This document shows, in pieces, positions 12,259-23,988 of a stretch of 64,000 bases of DNA (its first letter is position 1; every line of letters begins with the position of its first letter). The stretch covers positions 620,001 to 684,000 of the forward strand of contig NW_025408684.1 of the NCBI RefSeq assembly GCF_020360975.1, read 5' to 3'. Both the position numbers and the translations under genes were made by a program. Source of the DNA: Hirsutella rhossiliensis (taxonomy: Eukaryota; Ascomycota; Sordariomycetes; Hypocreales; Ophiocordycipitaceae). Under the pieces are notes generated by a model. That model had not been told where the DNA came from. It ran no database searches and saw nothing but the letters and a program-made list of their open reading frames with translations.

Positions 12259-13345
12259 TAGCGAGACGCAGTGACAGGGATGGAGGTGAGCCGGCCCCCA
12301 AAGCCCAGCAACCCCGAGGACCGCTAGGTGGCCGACATTGGCAGGCGGAGGATGCGTCCGACCGCGCTCTGCATTCACTCGCCGTACCTGCGCAACGTGC
12401 AGCATTTGCTTCCTTTTCCCAGTCGACCCTCGCCGAAAGGTTGTGGAGAGGGCTGATGTGCGCGGCGAGCAACAAGAGAGTGAGGCTCGGCATGCGTCTG
12501 GCGATTTGAAGAGTCATGTGGCGGGCCAAGCCATGTCAGGCGTCACCCAGAAGGCCTCGCCGTCAAAGCCAATTGATGCTTTTCGAACATGGCAAGCCGT
12601 CAAGCTCGAGCTGACGTGCCGTCCAGCTGTGAACAGTCACAGAACGGCCTCAGCCACCACCACCAACAGAGAACCCTGCCAGGTAGTACATGGCACGGCT
12701 GCCTTGTCCTCTTTTGCCACCCTCGCTCCGCTCTTGGCTCGAATGACTGGTTTGCCCCGTCTGATCCCTGCAAGCTCTGCAGCCCGCGTCGACTTGTGCT
12801 GTGCTGTACAGAGCACGGAGTACAGTACTGCGGTACGGAGCTTGTGTAGATCGTATCACGTGGCCACGCGTGTACCCTCTCGCACCCAACGCGCTCCAGG
12901 TGTACATGCGACGCGTCTCACTACGAGGTTCTCGACAGCCACGGACCAGCGTGGGCGTGCCCCTACCGTCCATCTCCTCCAGGCGGCCGGATGCCTTGGT
13001 CAACCCCCCCTGGATTAAATCCATGGATACTTTACTTGATACCTCGGGTATAAAAAGGATGCTCTTCGCCTTGCCGTCGTGCACGCACAGTTTTTCGGCT
13101 ACGTCTCGCTGCTGGAGCCTGCCCGAGGCGTCGAGGTAGATATTTTCACGCTCTCTCATCGACAGCTGAGTGACAAAAAGAAGAAGGAAAAAATCGTTTC
13201 CGCCTATTTAAAAGCTGCGCCGTTCGCCCATCATTTGTTCTTGGTCCCATGATCCCATCACTGCACTGCTGCTACCTGCTCCAAGCCTCGCACTCGCCTC
13301 GATACGTGCAGCTCCTTCTACAGAGCTCCCCATCTCGCACCCACC
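12259..13345. other. Intergenic spacer
   Basis: No gene seen. It contains the 9-mer ACGGAGTAC at 12815 inside a short cluster of GTAC palindromes (about 12805-12840), and the upstream region of the BTB gene. Confidence 0.55.
13205..13214 (+). promoter_or_regulatory. TATA-like element upstream of BTB gene
   Basis: The sequence TATTTAAAAG lies about 130-140 bases before the BTB gene's ATG, at the edge of a C/T-rich leader. A TATA role is an inference from sequence and spacing alone. Confidence 0.35.
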
Positions 13346-14446
13346 ATGTTTGGCAGACGGCTTGACTCGTCGAGCAAGAGCTTCTCCAAGGGCCACGGCA
13401 AGGCGTCCAAGTCTAGCTCCTCCTTCAGCAGAGACAGCGGCGTGTCGAAGCGCCGCCATGAGCCTCGCCACCGCAGACCGACGACGGCCTCGACGGCCGC
13501 CGCCACCGAAGACACCCTCATGAGCAAGTCAGTGGTCGTGTCTGACTTCACCGCTTCATCTCGAGGCGTGCGCGACCAGAGGCAAGATAGTTTGGCTGAC
13601 TGGATGCATCAGTGACAGCAACCCGACGTCGGCCATCGTCACGCTCGTCGTCGGCGCCGAGCAGCGCCTCTTTGCCGCCCACGAGGACGTCCTCTGCTCT
13701 AGCTCGGCCTTCTTCCTCAACGCCCTCCGGAGCTCGTACCCCGAGTCAGCCACGAAGCGCATCTCCCTCGCCGACGAGGAGCCCGTCATCTTCAGCTCGG
13801 TGCTCGAGTACCTCTACAAGGGCGACTACTTCCCTCGCCTCAAGTACAACAAGAGGCGCAACTCGTGGGAGCTCGAGTCCACCACGGATGAGGAGGGAGG
13901 AGCAGCAGCAGCAGCGGGAAGAGTCGAGAGCACCGTCTACCATCGCGGCGTGGACGGCGATCTCCTCAAGGACACCGTTATCTATTGCGCCGCTCAGAGA
14001 TATGGCCTAGAGGAACTGAAGAAGCTCGCGCTGCGGAAGCAGGGTCTTCGTGCGTTACCACCCCCATCCTACCCCTGCACTGGTCCTAACCGAGGAAGCC
14101 AGAGTCCGGTATTCAGTGCAGCACCATCCTGGCCTCGGCCAGGTACGCGTACGCCAACACGCCCGACAACGACTCCAAGCTGCGCGCCCACTACCTGGCC
14201 CTCATCATTCGCTCTCGCGGCACCTTTAAGCGTAGCGGGACGATGCAACTCGAGATGTACAACGGCGGCACGCAGCTCTTCTTCGATCTCTTTGTCGCTC
14301 TGTGCAACCACGTCGACGACATTTCGTCTGCACAGTGAGTCTACAACATCCCCCAAGCATGCACCGAGAAGGAAGACCTGTCTGACTCCCTCGTCACCCT
14401 TCTCTCATACAGGAGCACTCCCCGATCCAACCGTCATCTCTGGTAA
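13346..14446 (+). CDS. BTB/POZ domain protein
   Basis: Four exons: 13346-13527, 13613-14049, 14103-14334 and 14413-14446, giving 294 aa. After a basic, Ser-rich N-terminus, a BTB fold spans about residues 65-175 (TLVVGAEQRLFAAHEDVLC, SSAFFLNALR, VFSSVLEYLYKGDY-like core). It is followed by the family-specific tail GIQCSTILASARYAYANTPD and STFKRSGTMQLEMYNGG-like region. The third exon is placed by frame: only the acceptor at 14101-14102 joins QGLQ to SGIQCS without a shift. The last exon is 34 nt and gives the C-terminus STPRSNRHLW. Fungal BTB proteins of this type are common in filamentous ascomycetes; partners (for example cullin-3) are not shown by sequence. Confidence 0.85.
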
Positions 14447-15533
14447 AACAAACACAGATTTTTACGATTCCGTCCTTGAGGTTCCTAATGACTGCGTGCA
14501 TTTCAACCTTTTCATCCATTACAACGTGCGATTGACCTGCAGAGATCTTCTGCCAAGCAGTTTGGAAGCAAGGGAGAACGTGGGAACACCTCTACCCCGG
14601 CGGGCGACCGGGAACTACCTCTCCTTGTCTCTTGTATTCGTGTATTTGGAATGTTGTTGATTTCGCAGCTACGCTTGTACCATTACTCTTCTCAACCCGC
14701 GCTTCGAGGAAAAGAGACGGGACTGCTTTTGGGTGAAAACTTGGACTTCTCGGCAGAGGCCTTGAAGCATATAGAAATATACGTGAGCAGTGGGAGTTGG
14801 GAGGCATTCAAGAGCGAACCCAACGCCGTGCAATGGATATTTAGTGCAACGTGCTGCACGCATCTTGACATGTCGCCCTCCGATCCTCCACAAAGGAAGA
14901 AAAAGGGATCAGAGGAAAAGAAAAACCAGTGGAGAGCAAATCCTGTGAAGTTGAATTGAGCGTGAACCTTGACGTGAACCGTGACCCACGCGGCCAGCCA
15001 AACAGCGCAGCAGGGGTGAGTAACTCGCGCACATTGCACCATTCGCCGTCCCGCTGAAGGGAACCCCTGTCTTCCTCCGGTCCGGAACCAAGGCGATCTG
15101 ATGCGATATTACTTCTTTTCCCCCTTCCGCCTTGTTCTCCTCCCAAAAGGACTCTCTTTCCAAAAGGAAGAGCCTGCCCGAAAAAGTGAGTCACTAAGCC
15201 GAGGTGTGGGTGGATTGACAAATACCAGGGGCAACAGTAGCAAGAAGATGGTTGGATGCAGATAAAAAGCAAGCATCGCACCGTGTGCACATGATGTCGG
15301 ACGAGGCGGACTGGTGTCATGGTCGCCAAAGGGGAGGCGTGAGAAAGTGCGGGAGGGTAGCGGCTCCTCATCGTGCAGCGAAACAGGTTGTCACTGGAGC
15401 CATTTCACCAAGACTCAAGCCAAGGTTAGGCCCGTGCAGTTTTGTCCTGCCGGCCCATCGTTAGCCACCGATGGCCCCAAGTGGTGCTGCTGCTCTGCAT
15501 CATCTCCCATCTCGTACCTGGCACGGCCTGGGC
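14447..15533. other. Spacer between convergent genes
   Basis: This region lies between the 3' ends of the BTB gene and the PCI-domain gene. I see open frames on both strands but none with family features or a plausible splice structure. Confidence 0.55.
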
Positions 15534-17184
15534 TCACACGCCGGTTCCTGGGAAGGCACCCTTCTTGGAGAGCACAACGATGCCGCGCTCTCGTGCGACG
15601 TAGCCTTTCATGAGGTCCTAAATACGACGACCTGCGTTAGTGACTCATTGTCCTGTGTGCATCTTGTTACACTGTACCGACCTTGTAGATCATATTGGCC
15701 AGCAGACACTCAACCTCGTCCGGGTCTACCAGCTCTCCGCCGCTGCCCATGCAGATGGCAGCCCGGAATTCCGCCACGGGCACGCGGGTGCGCCGAACCG
15801 GCGCCGTGTTCGGTTCCTTAGGTTCGTCGAATCCTCCTGCGATGAAGACTTTGCGTAAAAGGTTACGGAGAGCAATGTCACGCCCACGCTCGAGGGTCAG
15901 GTAAATGCGTCGTTTGACCAACTCATCCTCGCGCTCTTGCAGGGCCACGTCGAATGTCCTCAATTCGCCCCGTCTGATGCATTGTGCCAGAGGGAGGAAC
16001 AGCTGCTGGAGACGAGGGTACGGCTCCAAAAGACTCTTGGTCGGAAGCACGTGGCTCGTCAGCAGCCTGCAGGGAATGAGATATGTCAAAATGCGCCTGA
16101 CAAGCGTCAGCATCACCACACGCCGTAGTTGCCTTGGCCGCACATACTCCAGGTTGGCCTTGCCACCCTTGTGACAAAGCCGCCACGCCTCGACGAGGTG
16201 CTTCTCGGCCTAGAGCCATGCGTCAGCCACTTGTCGACAGTCGATCGAAGCAAGAAGCTACCTGTACGTAGTTCTCCTCAAGAAAGAAAAGCACGCCCTC
16301 GTAGTATTTGAACGTCACTCTTTGGGCTTTGGGGAAGCTTTCCAGAGGAGGCATGTCTCCCTTGTCGTTGTAGACTGCTAGAGTCTTGAGAATTGTCCTG
16401 GACAGCGAGGCCGAGTTGAGCTTGAAGTACGTTTTGAAGAGCAGGTTGATGACGAAGTAGATTCCCCATTTCCGCGACTCCTCTAGGGGCGCTCTATCGT
16501 CACTGTCAGTTAGCTGGCTCTTGCAGGAGTGTCCTGCGCAGCCCTTACCTGTCGTTGAGGCACAGCGTGAAGATGCGCTTTAGATGCTGTTCACAGTCTC
16601 TCAACTGCGCCTGTTTCTCCGCTTCTGGGTCAAAGTCATCTTGCATAATCGCGGCGCCGCCGGAAGGGTCTGCGTTGGTACGGCTGCGTTCGTCGTCGGA
16701 CTTGATGGCGAAGAGTCTGAGGTACTTTCCCACCATGTACAAGGTCGGGATGGTCCAGGCCTCAAAGCCGTGGTTGTTGTATCCTCGAATCAGCATCGAG
16801 GTGAGGTCTCTCCAAGACTCGTACACCCTGGTCCATGATGACTGAGCTTTTGAGTTAGGAGCTGGCTCTTCATCGTCCTGTAGGCTGGCGGTGACTAACT
16901 TTTCCATTCTCGCCTGCAAGAATCTCGCCGACAGCTTTCCAATACACCACGTACACCTCCACCCACCCGTTGATCTCGTCGTGTTCCAGGCCTCTGCGGT
17001 ACGATGTTTGTGTCTTGATGAAGTGCCTAATGTCGCTCTTGGCGCTGTGAGAGTTTGAGCTTTGCCAGATTCCCCTCAGCCTGTGAGGATCATCAGGCGG
17101 TGGAACTGGGGACAGTGTCTGCGCAAGCACATAGCCATTTTGCATGGCATACGCCTTGGCGAAGTCGTCGAAGAGCTCGTTCAT
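15534..17184 (-). CDS. CSN12: PCI-domain protein, CSN12/Thp1 (PCID2) orthologue
   Basis: Five exons on the minus strand: 17184-16900, 16841-16549, 16493-16262, 16209-15682 and 15617-15534; 473 aa, the usual size. Proteins of this family sit in the TREX-2 mRNA-export complex or associate with the COP9 signalosome (yeast Csn12/Thp1, human PCID2). Visible marks are the N-terminal [13 protein letters not shown] block, helical repeats such as [40 protein letters not shown], and the C-terminal PCI winged helix ([20 protein letters not shown], then [12 protein letters not shown]). The splice at 15681-15618 is needed to join the winged helix to the conserved GAFPG tail. It is divergent from the eL20 gene. 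Whether it acts in TREX-2 or with the signalosome cannot be told here. Confidence 0.93.
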
Positions 17185-17796
17185 CGTGTCTGACTGGCAA
17201 AGGCCTCACTGCGGCCTGCCGCGGACAATGGCCCAGGCACAGCGCTCACCGGCTCAGCGCTGCAGTCGTGAAACTGTGGCGAGCAGAATTATTGACGAGC
17301 AGTCGGCGTCGATTTACTGACTGAGTTGCACTGTCTTGTCTAGATTATTCGACGAGTCCCTTTCGGAGCAGGCGAGGCGGGTTGATGAACATGTCGAGGT
17401 GAAATGTACGTACCGCGTGCCTTCGTGATGAGCGCTCAAATTGGGCGCCGGTAGCTTGCTTAGGTAGGTAGGTACTTACAGAAAGTACTGTCGGGCTCGG
17501 CGAGCTAAGATAAAGTGTGATAACGCACGTGATTGTGCCTTGTCAGCGGGTGGGGCTCTCCCCGTTCCTCCTCAGCCAATCGCTGCTGGGGCCCAAGCCC
17601 TGCGACCAGCGAGTACCTTCTTTCGTACCGACCGACCAACCCTCCCCACCCTGCGCGCACAAAAATTATCGTTGCGTCTCTGGCTGCAACTTGGACAACT
17701 CCTCAACCTTCGCCAGCCGTCGAAGACACTGACCACCGTCACCGTAAGTTGCCAAAGGGAAATACTCAGCGGGACAGACACTGACAGAGGGAACAG
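17185..17796. other. Divergent promoter region (CSN12 / eL20)
   Basis: Shared upstream region of the PCI-domain gene (-) and the ribosomal protein gene (+). It holds a short TAGGTAGGTAGGTAC tract around 17461-17476 and a C/T-rich leader before the eL20 ATG. Confidence 0.55.
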
Positions 17797-18789
17797 ATGG
17801 GTAAGTCTGTTTTTCTTGCTTCTCGCTGCCGTCCGCTTCGACAATCCCGCCCTCGCTTTCGGAACGAATCGTCGATGCCTTCTCCATTCGATCAGCGCGT
17901 TACGAAACTATGCAATGGCCAGCCTCGAATCAGCGTACGGCCAAGATCTATACTCGCAGACAGCGCTCAAGCGGATCTTTGCACGCATTGCCCTTACAGC
18001 CCCCAGACTATGATTGAAAACTCGTCGCTTGAACCTCGCAAGGGCACACATCTTCCAGGGGCTCTCGATCGCGACATACGTGGACTTGGCCTCCGCGCTC
18101 GTCTCATCTCTCGCTCTGCTTCAGACGTCTAACACGGTTCTTATCATAGGTCGTCTTCAGGAATATGAGGTCATTGGGCGCCATCTGCCCACCGAGGCCA
18201 ACCCTACTCCGGACATGTACCGGATGACCATCTTCGCGCCCAACACGACGGTCGCCAAGTCCAGATTCTGGTACTTCTTGCGAGGTCTGCGGAAGGTCAA
18301 GAAGGCCACTGGCGAGATTGTCAGCGTCAAGACGGTATGCAGCACCCGAGCCGGCGCTAAAGCACGTTGATCGACGGACGGCTCACTATGGACATAGCTG
18401 CACGAGAAGCACCCCCAGAAGGTCAAGAACTTTGGCGTCTGGCTTCGCTACGATTCACGCTCCGGTACCCACAACATGTACAAGGAGTACCGTGAGATGT
18501 CGCGAGTCGACGCCGTCGAGTCTCTGTACGCCGACATGGCTGCCCGCCACCGTGCTCGCTTCAGGTCGATCCACGTAAGTGCAAGACCAGGTGACGCTCT
18601 CGGAAGCAGCTGTTGACTGACGTGAGACAGATCCTCCGCGTTGTCGAGCTCGAGAAGACCGAGGACATCAAGCGACCTTATATCAAGCAGCTCGTCACCA
18701 AGAACCTGAAATTCCCTCTTCCCCACCGCATCAGCAAAGGCTCCAACCAGAAACTGTTCAGCGCGCAGCGGCCATCCACCTTCGCTTAG
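17797..18789 (+). CDS. RPL20: 60S ribosomal protein eL20 (L18a/L20)
   Basis: Four exons: 17797-17800, 18150-18334, 18398-18574 and 18631-18789, giving 174 aa, the usual fungal length. The protein is a component of the large ribosomal subunit. The first exon is just ATGG; joined across a 349-nt intron to GTCGTCTTCAG it gives [17 protein letters not shown], the conserved start. Downstream landmarks are [46 protein letters not shown] and the end [17 protein letters not shown]. The long first intron placed right after the start codon is a common arrangement in fungal ribosomal protein genes and often supports high expression; that role is inferred. Confidence 0.97.
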
Positions 18790-19568
18790 AATGTTTCGGG
18801 TTTCGAGAACGGTTGGGCAAGGTTCTGCGGGTGTTTACTACGGATCATGGAAATATCAACTGCATTGGCCTGATGCAACGGGCAGCGAATGAAGAAAAAA
18901 ACCTCGAGCGTCTGGAACTGCGTGATGGTAAAGCAGCCCGTGTGATTCTTCCTCCCGTGCGGTCTTGACAGCCTGCGCGTGTGCTAGACTTGGTCGACGG
19001 AAAGGATCTCGGTAGAGATGAGCAACTTGGTCTGACCTGAGCCTACGACCCGGGTAATGCTGGAAGGCGTGCCAATGTGAAGAAAGGGCCTGCTTTGAAC
19101 GCGCTGGTCCCCATAGCTGCGGGAGGGTGTGTGCTACCGAGATGAATACTATTGTCACGATGAAGCTGGCAACAGCGCAATGTTGATGCCTTGATGCGCC
19201 GAGAGGTGAGAGTAAAAGCTTAAATAGGAGCTGGACGCCCCATACGAGATGGCACCCTGAGGATATCAGTAGCTGGTAGCGCATTTGTGTAATAAAGGTA
19301 TTTGACGGGGCCTCGGTTCACCCGCACATGCCTCGAGAACACTCCATGTGACTCACTCCTCGTCGGTGAGATTGGGGGCGGTGGGTTGACTGTCGACACT
19401 CGCTGAACATGTGGGCTAAAGTGAATCCAGCTCTAGCAATCGCATTCGTGCCGCGTGGCTTACAAAGGTTGCTCTCGTCTACTTGGTGGTCATCTCGAGG
19501 CACTTATCCGTCCGTCTTCTCCACCAGAGCCGAGCTGTCCAAGACAAACGACGACGACAAAGGACCTG
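18790..19568. other. Intergenic spacer
   Basis: The 3' region of the eL20 gene and the upstream region of the acetyltransferase. No gene seen. Confidence 0.55.
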
Positions 19569-20261
19569 ATGCATCCCCCTCATCCGCCCGCGCCTTTGGA
19601 ATGGACCACGGTGTCGACGACGCTGCCGGCATCCCCGCTGCCGCCGCTCGCCAGCCGACCCGAGATACGGACGGCGCGGCTGGTGCTGCGGCGGACGCTG
19701 GCGAGCGACCTGGCGGCGTGGCACGCGATGCGGTCGCAGCCCGAGGTGATGACCTGGACGTCGCAGGGCGCGCCGGACCGCGACGAAGCGTGGTCGCGGG
19801 AGCGGCTGGCGCGGCGGCTGGCCCCCGAGGCCGACGCCCAGTACGACTTTGCCATCTGCCTGGCCGACACGGGCGAGATGGTGGGCGTCGGCGGCTGCCA
19901 CAGGACGTGCGGGGGGGGGCTCGGCTGGCCCGTCCTCGGGTACATGCTGCGGCGCGAGTTCTGGGGCCATGGCTACGCGACCGAGTTCCTCGCCGCCCTC
20001 CTGGATGCCTGGTGGGCGCTGCCGCGGGTCCCCGTCCCTGAGCTGCGGGTGGAGCGGAGCACCGTCGATGCCGTCGGCGGTGGGGACGGCTCGGCACGCG
20101 AGTGCATCGTCGCCGTCACGCTCGATGCCAACAGTGGTAGCCAGAGGGTCCTCGACAAGTGCAAGCTGGAGCTCGTCAAGGTCTGGGAGGAGCCCGACTT
20201 GCGGGATCCGGACACGACGGCCACGCTGTACGCCTACGTGGCCCGTCGGCCCGGCCACTGA
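19569..20261 (+). CDS. GNAT-family N-acetyltransferase (RimJ/RimL-like)
   Basis: Single exon, 230 aa from the ATG at 19569; an in-frame ATG at 19455 would add 38 residues with no family resemblance. The GNAT fold (Acetyltransf_3 type) starts with IRTARLVLRRTLASDLAAWH, continues through DFAICLADTGEMVGVGGCHR, and has the acetyl-CoA loop in REFWGHGYATEFL, followed by the VTLDANSGSQRVLDKCKLEL strand-helix typical of RimJ/RimL-like enzymes. The substrate (protein N-terminus or small molecule) is unknown. The coding region is very GC-rich and has long overlapping frames on the other strand, which are shadows. Confidence 0.85.
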   Translation: MHPPHPPAPLEWTTVSTTLPASPLPPLASRPEIRTARLVLRRTLASDLAAWHAMRSQPEVMTWTSQGAPDRDEAWSRERLARRLAPEADAQYDFAICLADTGEMVGVGGCHRTCGGGLGWPVLGYMLRREFWGHGYATEFLAALLDAWWALPRVPVPELRVERSTVDAVGGGDGSARECIVAVTLDANSGSQRVLDKCKLELVKVWEEPDLRDPDTTATLYAYVARRPGH

Positions 20262-20774
20262 GGCTATCTATCCAGGAGAACGAGGCAGAGGGGGGATGCA
20301 AGATGGCCAGGAGGACCCGTTAAAGGTCTGGCCACCAGACACATAACGACAGTGGTGAGATTTCCTCGACGCAGCGGCGAGTGAGCCGGGTTTCCTTCGC
20401 ATAGATCTCGACTGCATGGCAGAGAGGGCTTGCGATGTGGACTGTACATTTGATTGAGTAGGATACATGGATTTCTTCCGGCTTAGATAACTGAGAGTTC
20501 TCATTCATTCAGCCCCAGCGGGCCCTTTGACCAGAACAAGTGACTGCTCTCCATCCACCACCGACGAAGTATTTGGGCTCCATCACAGGGAAACAGACTC
20601 GCCAGTGCCGATGTCTTCTCCGTCCTTGCCTCTCGCACACAACACACACACGTCTCGGAACCGAAAAGGGGGCTCTTCAAACACACAAATACCAGGTTCA
20701 TCTTGCCAACTTAAAAATGGAGGGCAAAGTGGGTGAATTGGGAGGTAAGAAAAAAGGCGGAGTGGCGAGGCGCC
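20262..20774. other. Spacer between convergent genes
   Basis: The 3' regions of the acetyltransferase gene (+) and of the small secreted protein gene (-). No gene or repeat of note seen. Confidence 0.55.
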
Positions 20775-21338
20775 TTACAGGTCGAATTTGCGAACGTTGG
20801 AGACAATCTTGATGACAATACCCTCGGTGGTATAGCCCGGCTTCTCATACTCGTGCGAGTGGTAGGCGGGGTCCGTCTCGTTGACCAGAACACCGAGGGA
20901 GCCGCCGCTGGACAAGCAGCCGACAATGGCCCCCTTCTTGTCCTCGTCAGAGGCCGACGGACCGCCGTCGATTGTCCGCGCAATGTCCTCGAAGAGCACC
21001 GACGAGTTCTTCTTGGAGTCGATGTGCTTGGCAAGAGCCAGGACGGTCTGGTGGTTGAAAATGTCCCACTCGGCGCAGTCGGGGGCATTCTCGGCCGTCA
21101 TGGTGAAAAGGCGGCCGCCCTCGACCTCGCGGCCGTAGTCTCGGAGGGCCTTGGCGACGGTTGTGATGTCGTTGATGTCTACGTCTTGCGGGGTATCGTC
21201 TTGGCCGCTGTAGCAGTGGAGGGAAGACGATTCGCCCTCATAGCAGGTCTCGATATGTGCTCCGGGCTTCGGGCCGCGCGCCACGGCTTCCGTAGCCCAG
21301 AGCAGGGCCGCGGGCAAAACCAGTCGCGAGATGTACAT
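20775..21338 (-). CDS. Small secreted protein with four cysteines, function unknown
   Basis: Single exon, 187 aa. The N-terminus (MYISRLVLPAALLWATEAVA) is a classical signal peptide with a likely cut near residue 20. The mature chain has four Cys (32, 42, 88, 141), which could form two disulphides, and two N-glycosylation sequons (NSS at 111, NET at 153). Blocks such as GGRLFTMTAENAPDCAEWDI, SSVLFEDIARTIDGG and AIVGCLSSGGSLGV belong, as I recall, to a family of secreted proteins widespread in plant- and insect-associated Sordariomycetes with no assigned function. It is not an Hce2 or CFEM domain by Cys spacing. No transmembrane or GPI signal is seen. Confidence 0.8.
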   Translation of the reverse strand: MYISRLVLPAALLWATEAVARGPKPGAHIETCYEGESSSLHCYSGQDDTPQDVDINDITTVAKALRDYGREVEGGRLFTMTAENAPDCAEWDIFNHQTVLALAKHIDSKKNSSVLFEDIARTIDGGPSASDEDKKGAIVGCLSSGGSLGVLVNETDPAYHSHEYEKPGYTTEGIVIKIVSNVRKFDL

Positions 21339-22992
21339 GACGGGCGTCGGGAGTGAATTTCTTCGTCTTTGACTCGCACGAGGGCAAGTTTGTAAGAGGC
21401 TCTGGAGGTGGTTTCGGTCACAGGGGCTGCTTGGTTGAATGTTGAATGGTGAACTCTCTGATAGACAGTCAGTACGTAAGGACTTCTCTTATACCCTAGT
21501 CATCGAGCATCACCTCCAAGCTCAGGGGGGAAGTGAACAAGTAGGTACAGTACATGGAGGAGGAAGAGGAGGGGGAAGAGGAGGAGGAGGAGCGGGGGAA
21601 GTGAATGGTCTGAGTCTCTATGCAAATCTCCTTGCTTTGTCTCGGGATGCCATGGAAACAGGGCTGGAGTACGAACGCATGTTGACGTTGGGGCTGAAAA
21701 CCGTGTCACACCGCATCTCTGGGATCAGACGAGTTGTCCAACCCGCACCCCAGTCTGCATATCGAGACTTCTGCAGGACGGAAATCTTTGTGCTCCTCTA
21801 TCCACGGCGCTGCAACCTGTTGGTTGAAACGTGGCTGCAGGCAGGAGACGGCGTTTGCTGACACCGTCGGCTGCTTCTGCAGCCGCGATCGACGTCCTGT
21901 CTCAACCGGGAGGGAAACAGACGAAGTAGGTTCGGATAGCCCTATTGGGCTCGATTCAGTGCACTTAAATGGAGAGACATGAGCCGGTGTTTCGGTGGAA
22001 TCGGCACTGTACGTCATGATTGCGTCGGTCCAGTATGGAGCTCTTTACAGCCGCAAGTTCATACTGTACCTAGGCAGTCACGAACAAGTTCTTTGCCATG
22101 TCGGGCGTGCAGACCGAGCAAGCCAGCACGGCCCTCGCAGGCCAATGAGCCTCCAGCAGCACACGACTCAGAAATCTCCGAGACCCGGGTTGGCTGTGTG
22201 AGGTTGAGAGGGGGCTTGGGTTTCAACTACCGAGAGGGCGCAGAATGGCCATGAACGTTCAGCCGGGCGGAGGCGACCATCGATGCCGACCGTGAACGGC
22301 CGGTCGCTGCTTGCTTGCCTGCTCCGGACGGCTGGCCCACCGTCATCCGATTGGCACTGCCATGTCGGGCAACAGAGCTCGATGGCGCTCGCTTCCGAGG
22401 GTCTGTTGGCTTCAATTGACGAGTTGGAGAGGCTGAGGGTGCTTGCATTGTCGCCATTCGAAAGAAGAAAGCTTCAGCTCGGGCAGCTGAGGAGGTTGGC
22501 CTGAAATCGATCACGTGGCCCTCGGTATTTGGTGGCCAGGCTCCTTGGCACTGCCAAAGGAAGAGATGTCGGAAGCCCACAGCAAAGTTAAGTAACGGCG
22601 ATTATTACCACGGAGCGATAAGTACCACTACTAGTACCTACCTAGGTACTATCGACATGGCTGGCGAGACTTATTATATACCAGGTAGGTAGTGAGCGTC
22701 ACTACCTAGGTAGGTAGGTACCTTACGTACTAAGATAGTATATATACCTAGTGAGCTCAAGTACCGCTAAAAGCACGGCATTTAGTAGTTATTGGACAAC
22801 TTCCCTGTAAGCGCCCTACGGGTTCCCTCCGCACTGCCAAAGGGGTCCGTCTCAAGAAACGGCCTCGGAACATACAAACCCTTCCGGATCATATAACCAA
22901 TCATCAGCTCTCAACTCTCTTTGCCCTCTACTCCAGCAGAAGAATTGACACAGCAGAAGACACAGCAAAAGGGAACCAGAAAAGAAGCAAAG
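21339..22992. other. Intergenic spacer with GGA-rich tract and TACCTAGGTA cluster
   Basis: No gene seen in this 1.65-kb divergent spacer. It holds a GGA/GAA-rich tract at 21556-21592, a cluster of TACCTAGGTA-type sequence at 22633-22750 that includes a hairpin at 22686-22708, and the leader of the DUF1772 gene. Confidence 0.6.
22633..22750. repeat. TACCTAGGTA-type palindromic repeat cluster
   Basis: Repeated overlapping TACCTA/TAGGTA units occur on both strands. One pair forms a hairpin with 10-bp arms (TAGGTAGTGA and TCACTACCTA) around a GCG loop at 22686-22708. Similar clusters are found at 27401-27513, 34694-34750 and 41078-41175. Confidence 0.8.
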
Positions 22993-23581
22993 ATGCAGTT
23001 CTCAGGACCGCCACTCATCGCCGTCGCGACCGGCATCGTCGGCTCTGCGTGGGCTTCGGGTACGTCTTGACTGTCCACTCACCCTGTTGCACAAAACACA
23101 CGGCCAGTCGTGGACGAGCTCATCAAATCACGCCCCTCCTTTGTTCTCCCTTTTACCCCCAATCGCAGGTGCCATCGTTTCCTTCTCTGTCGCGGCCCCT
23201 GCCGCCAAGGCCGTCCCGCAGACGACCGCCAAGGTCTGGTCCGAGCTCTACGCCCGCGGCTCGAGCATCATGCCCAAGGTCGCCTCCGTCGTCGCCCTGT
23301 CGTACGCCTACGCCGCCTACGACGTCTCTGCTCGCGGCGGTCGCTGGGCCGGTTTCGCCGCCGCCGCCGCCGCCGTCCTCTCCATCGTGCCATTTACCCT
23401 GACCTGTATGAGCAACACCAACGCCGCGCTTCACAAGGCCGCCGCCGATGCGCCCGATGGCCCCGCCGCCGCCGCGGTGCCCGACCTGATCGATACCTGG
23501 TCTCTCATGAACCTTGCGCGGGGACTCTTTCCCCTGGTCGGGACGGTGCTGGGCCTCTCGACCTTTCTCGCCAATGCGTGA
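22993..23581 (+). CDS. DUF1772 (anthrone oxygenase-like) integral membrane protein
   Basis: Two exons, 22993-23059 and 23169-23581, split by a 109-nt intron; 159 aa. The protein is mostly hydrophobic with four likely membrane helices: near the N-terminus, about residues 50-70, 75-95 and 135-157. It carries DUF1772 features: VWSELYARGSSIMPKVA after the first helix, an Asn-rich turn (SNTNAAL) in the second half, and the closing W-x-x-MNLARGLFPLVGTVLGL helix. Some family members oxidise anthrones in polyketide pathways, but most, like this one, sit outside any cluster and have no known reaction. No polyketide synthase is present nearby. Confidence 0.85.
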
Positions 23582-23988
23582 TGGCATGGATGGCTGGGGC
23601 ACATATAATCCATGCGAGGACGAGACCCTTCTTTGTATGGAAAAGCTAATCAATATGGAAGGGGAAAGCATAGGCGACAGGCGACGCTTATGTCTGTCAC
23701 TGACCAATTGAATGCAACCCGGGGGCTGAAAGCTTCATGTTGCGATCGTGTAAACTATGGGAAATCTCTTCTCCGTCGTCTCTTATTAGTCCCATCAAGT
23801 CGGCCATCCTGATGTGTGCTGGCACCGAGCCCTTGTTCACGAGCAAACATCGTCTTTGAGAGTCCCCCGTACAGGCCCTTTAGCCCCTTCTCCCCATGAG
23901 CAAGTCAACTTTGCAGCCTCGAACACGCAAGGCCCGACGCAGTTCATCCCTCAATGCTCAGGTGCAGAAAGGTATCTCGCCGGCAAGC
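23582..23988. other. Spacer between convergent genes
   Basis: 3' regions of the DUF1772 gene and of the chromodomain gene. No gene seen. Confidence 0.5.

Noticed and set aside
17801..18149. Intronic C/D box snoRNA in eL20
   Set aside because: A weak TATGATTGA stretch is present but no matching D box and terminal stem were found.
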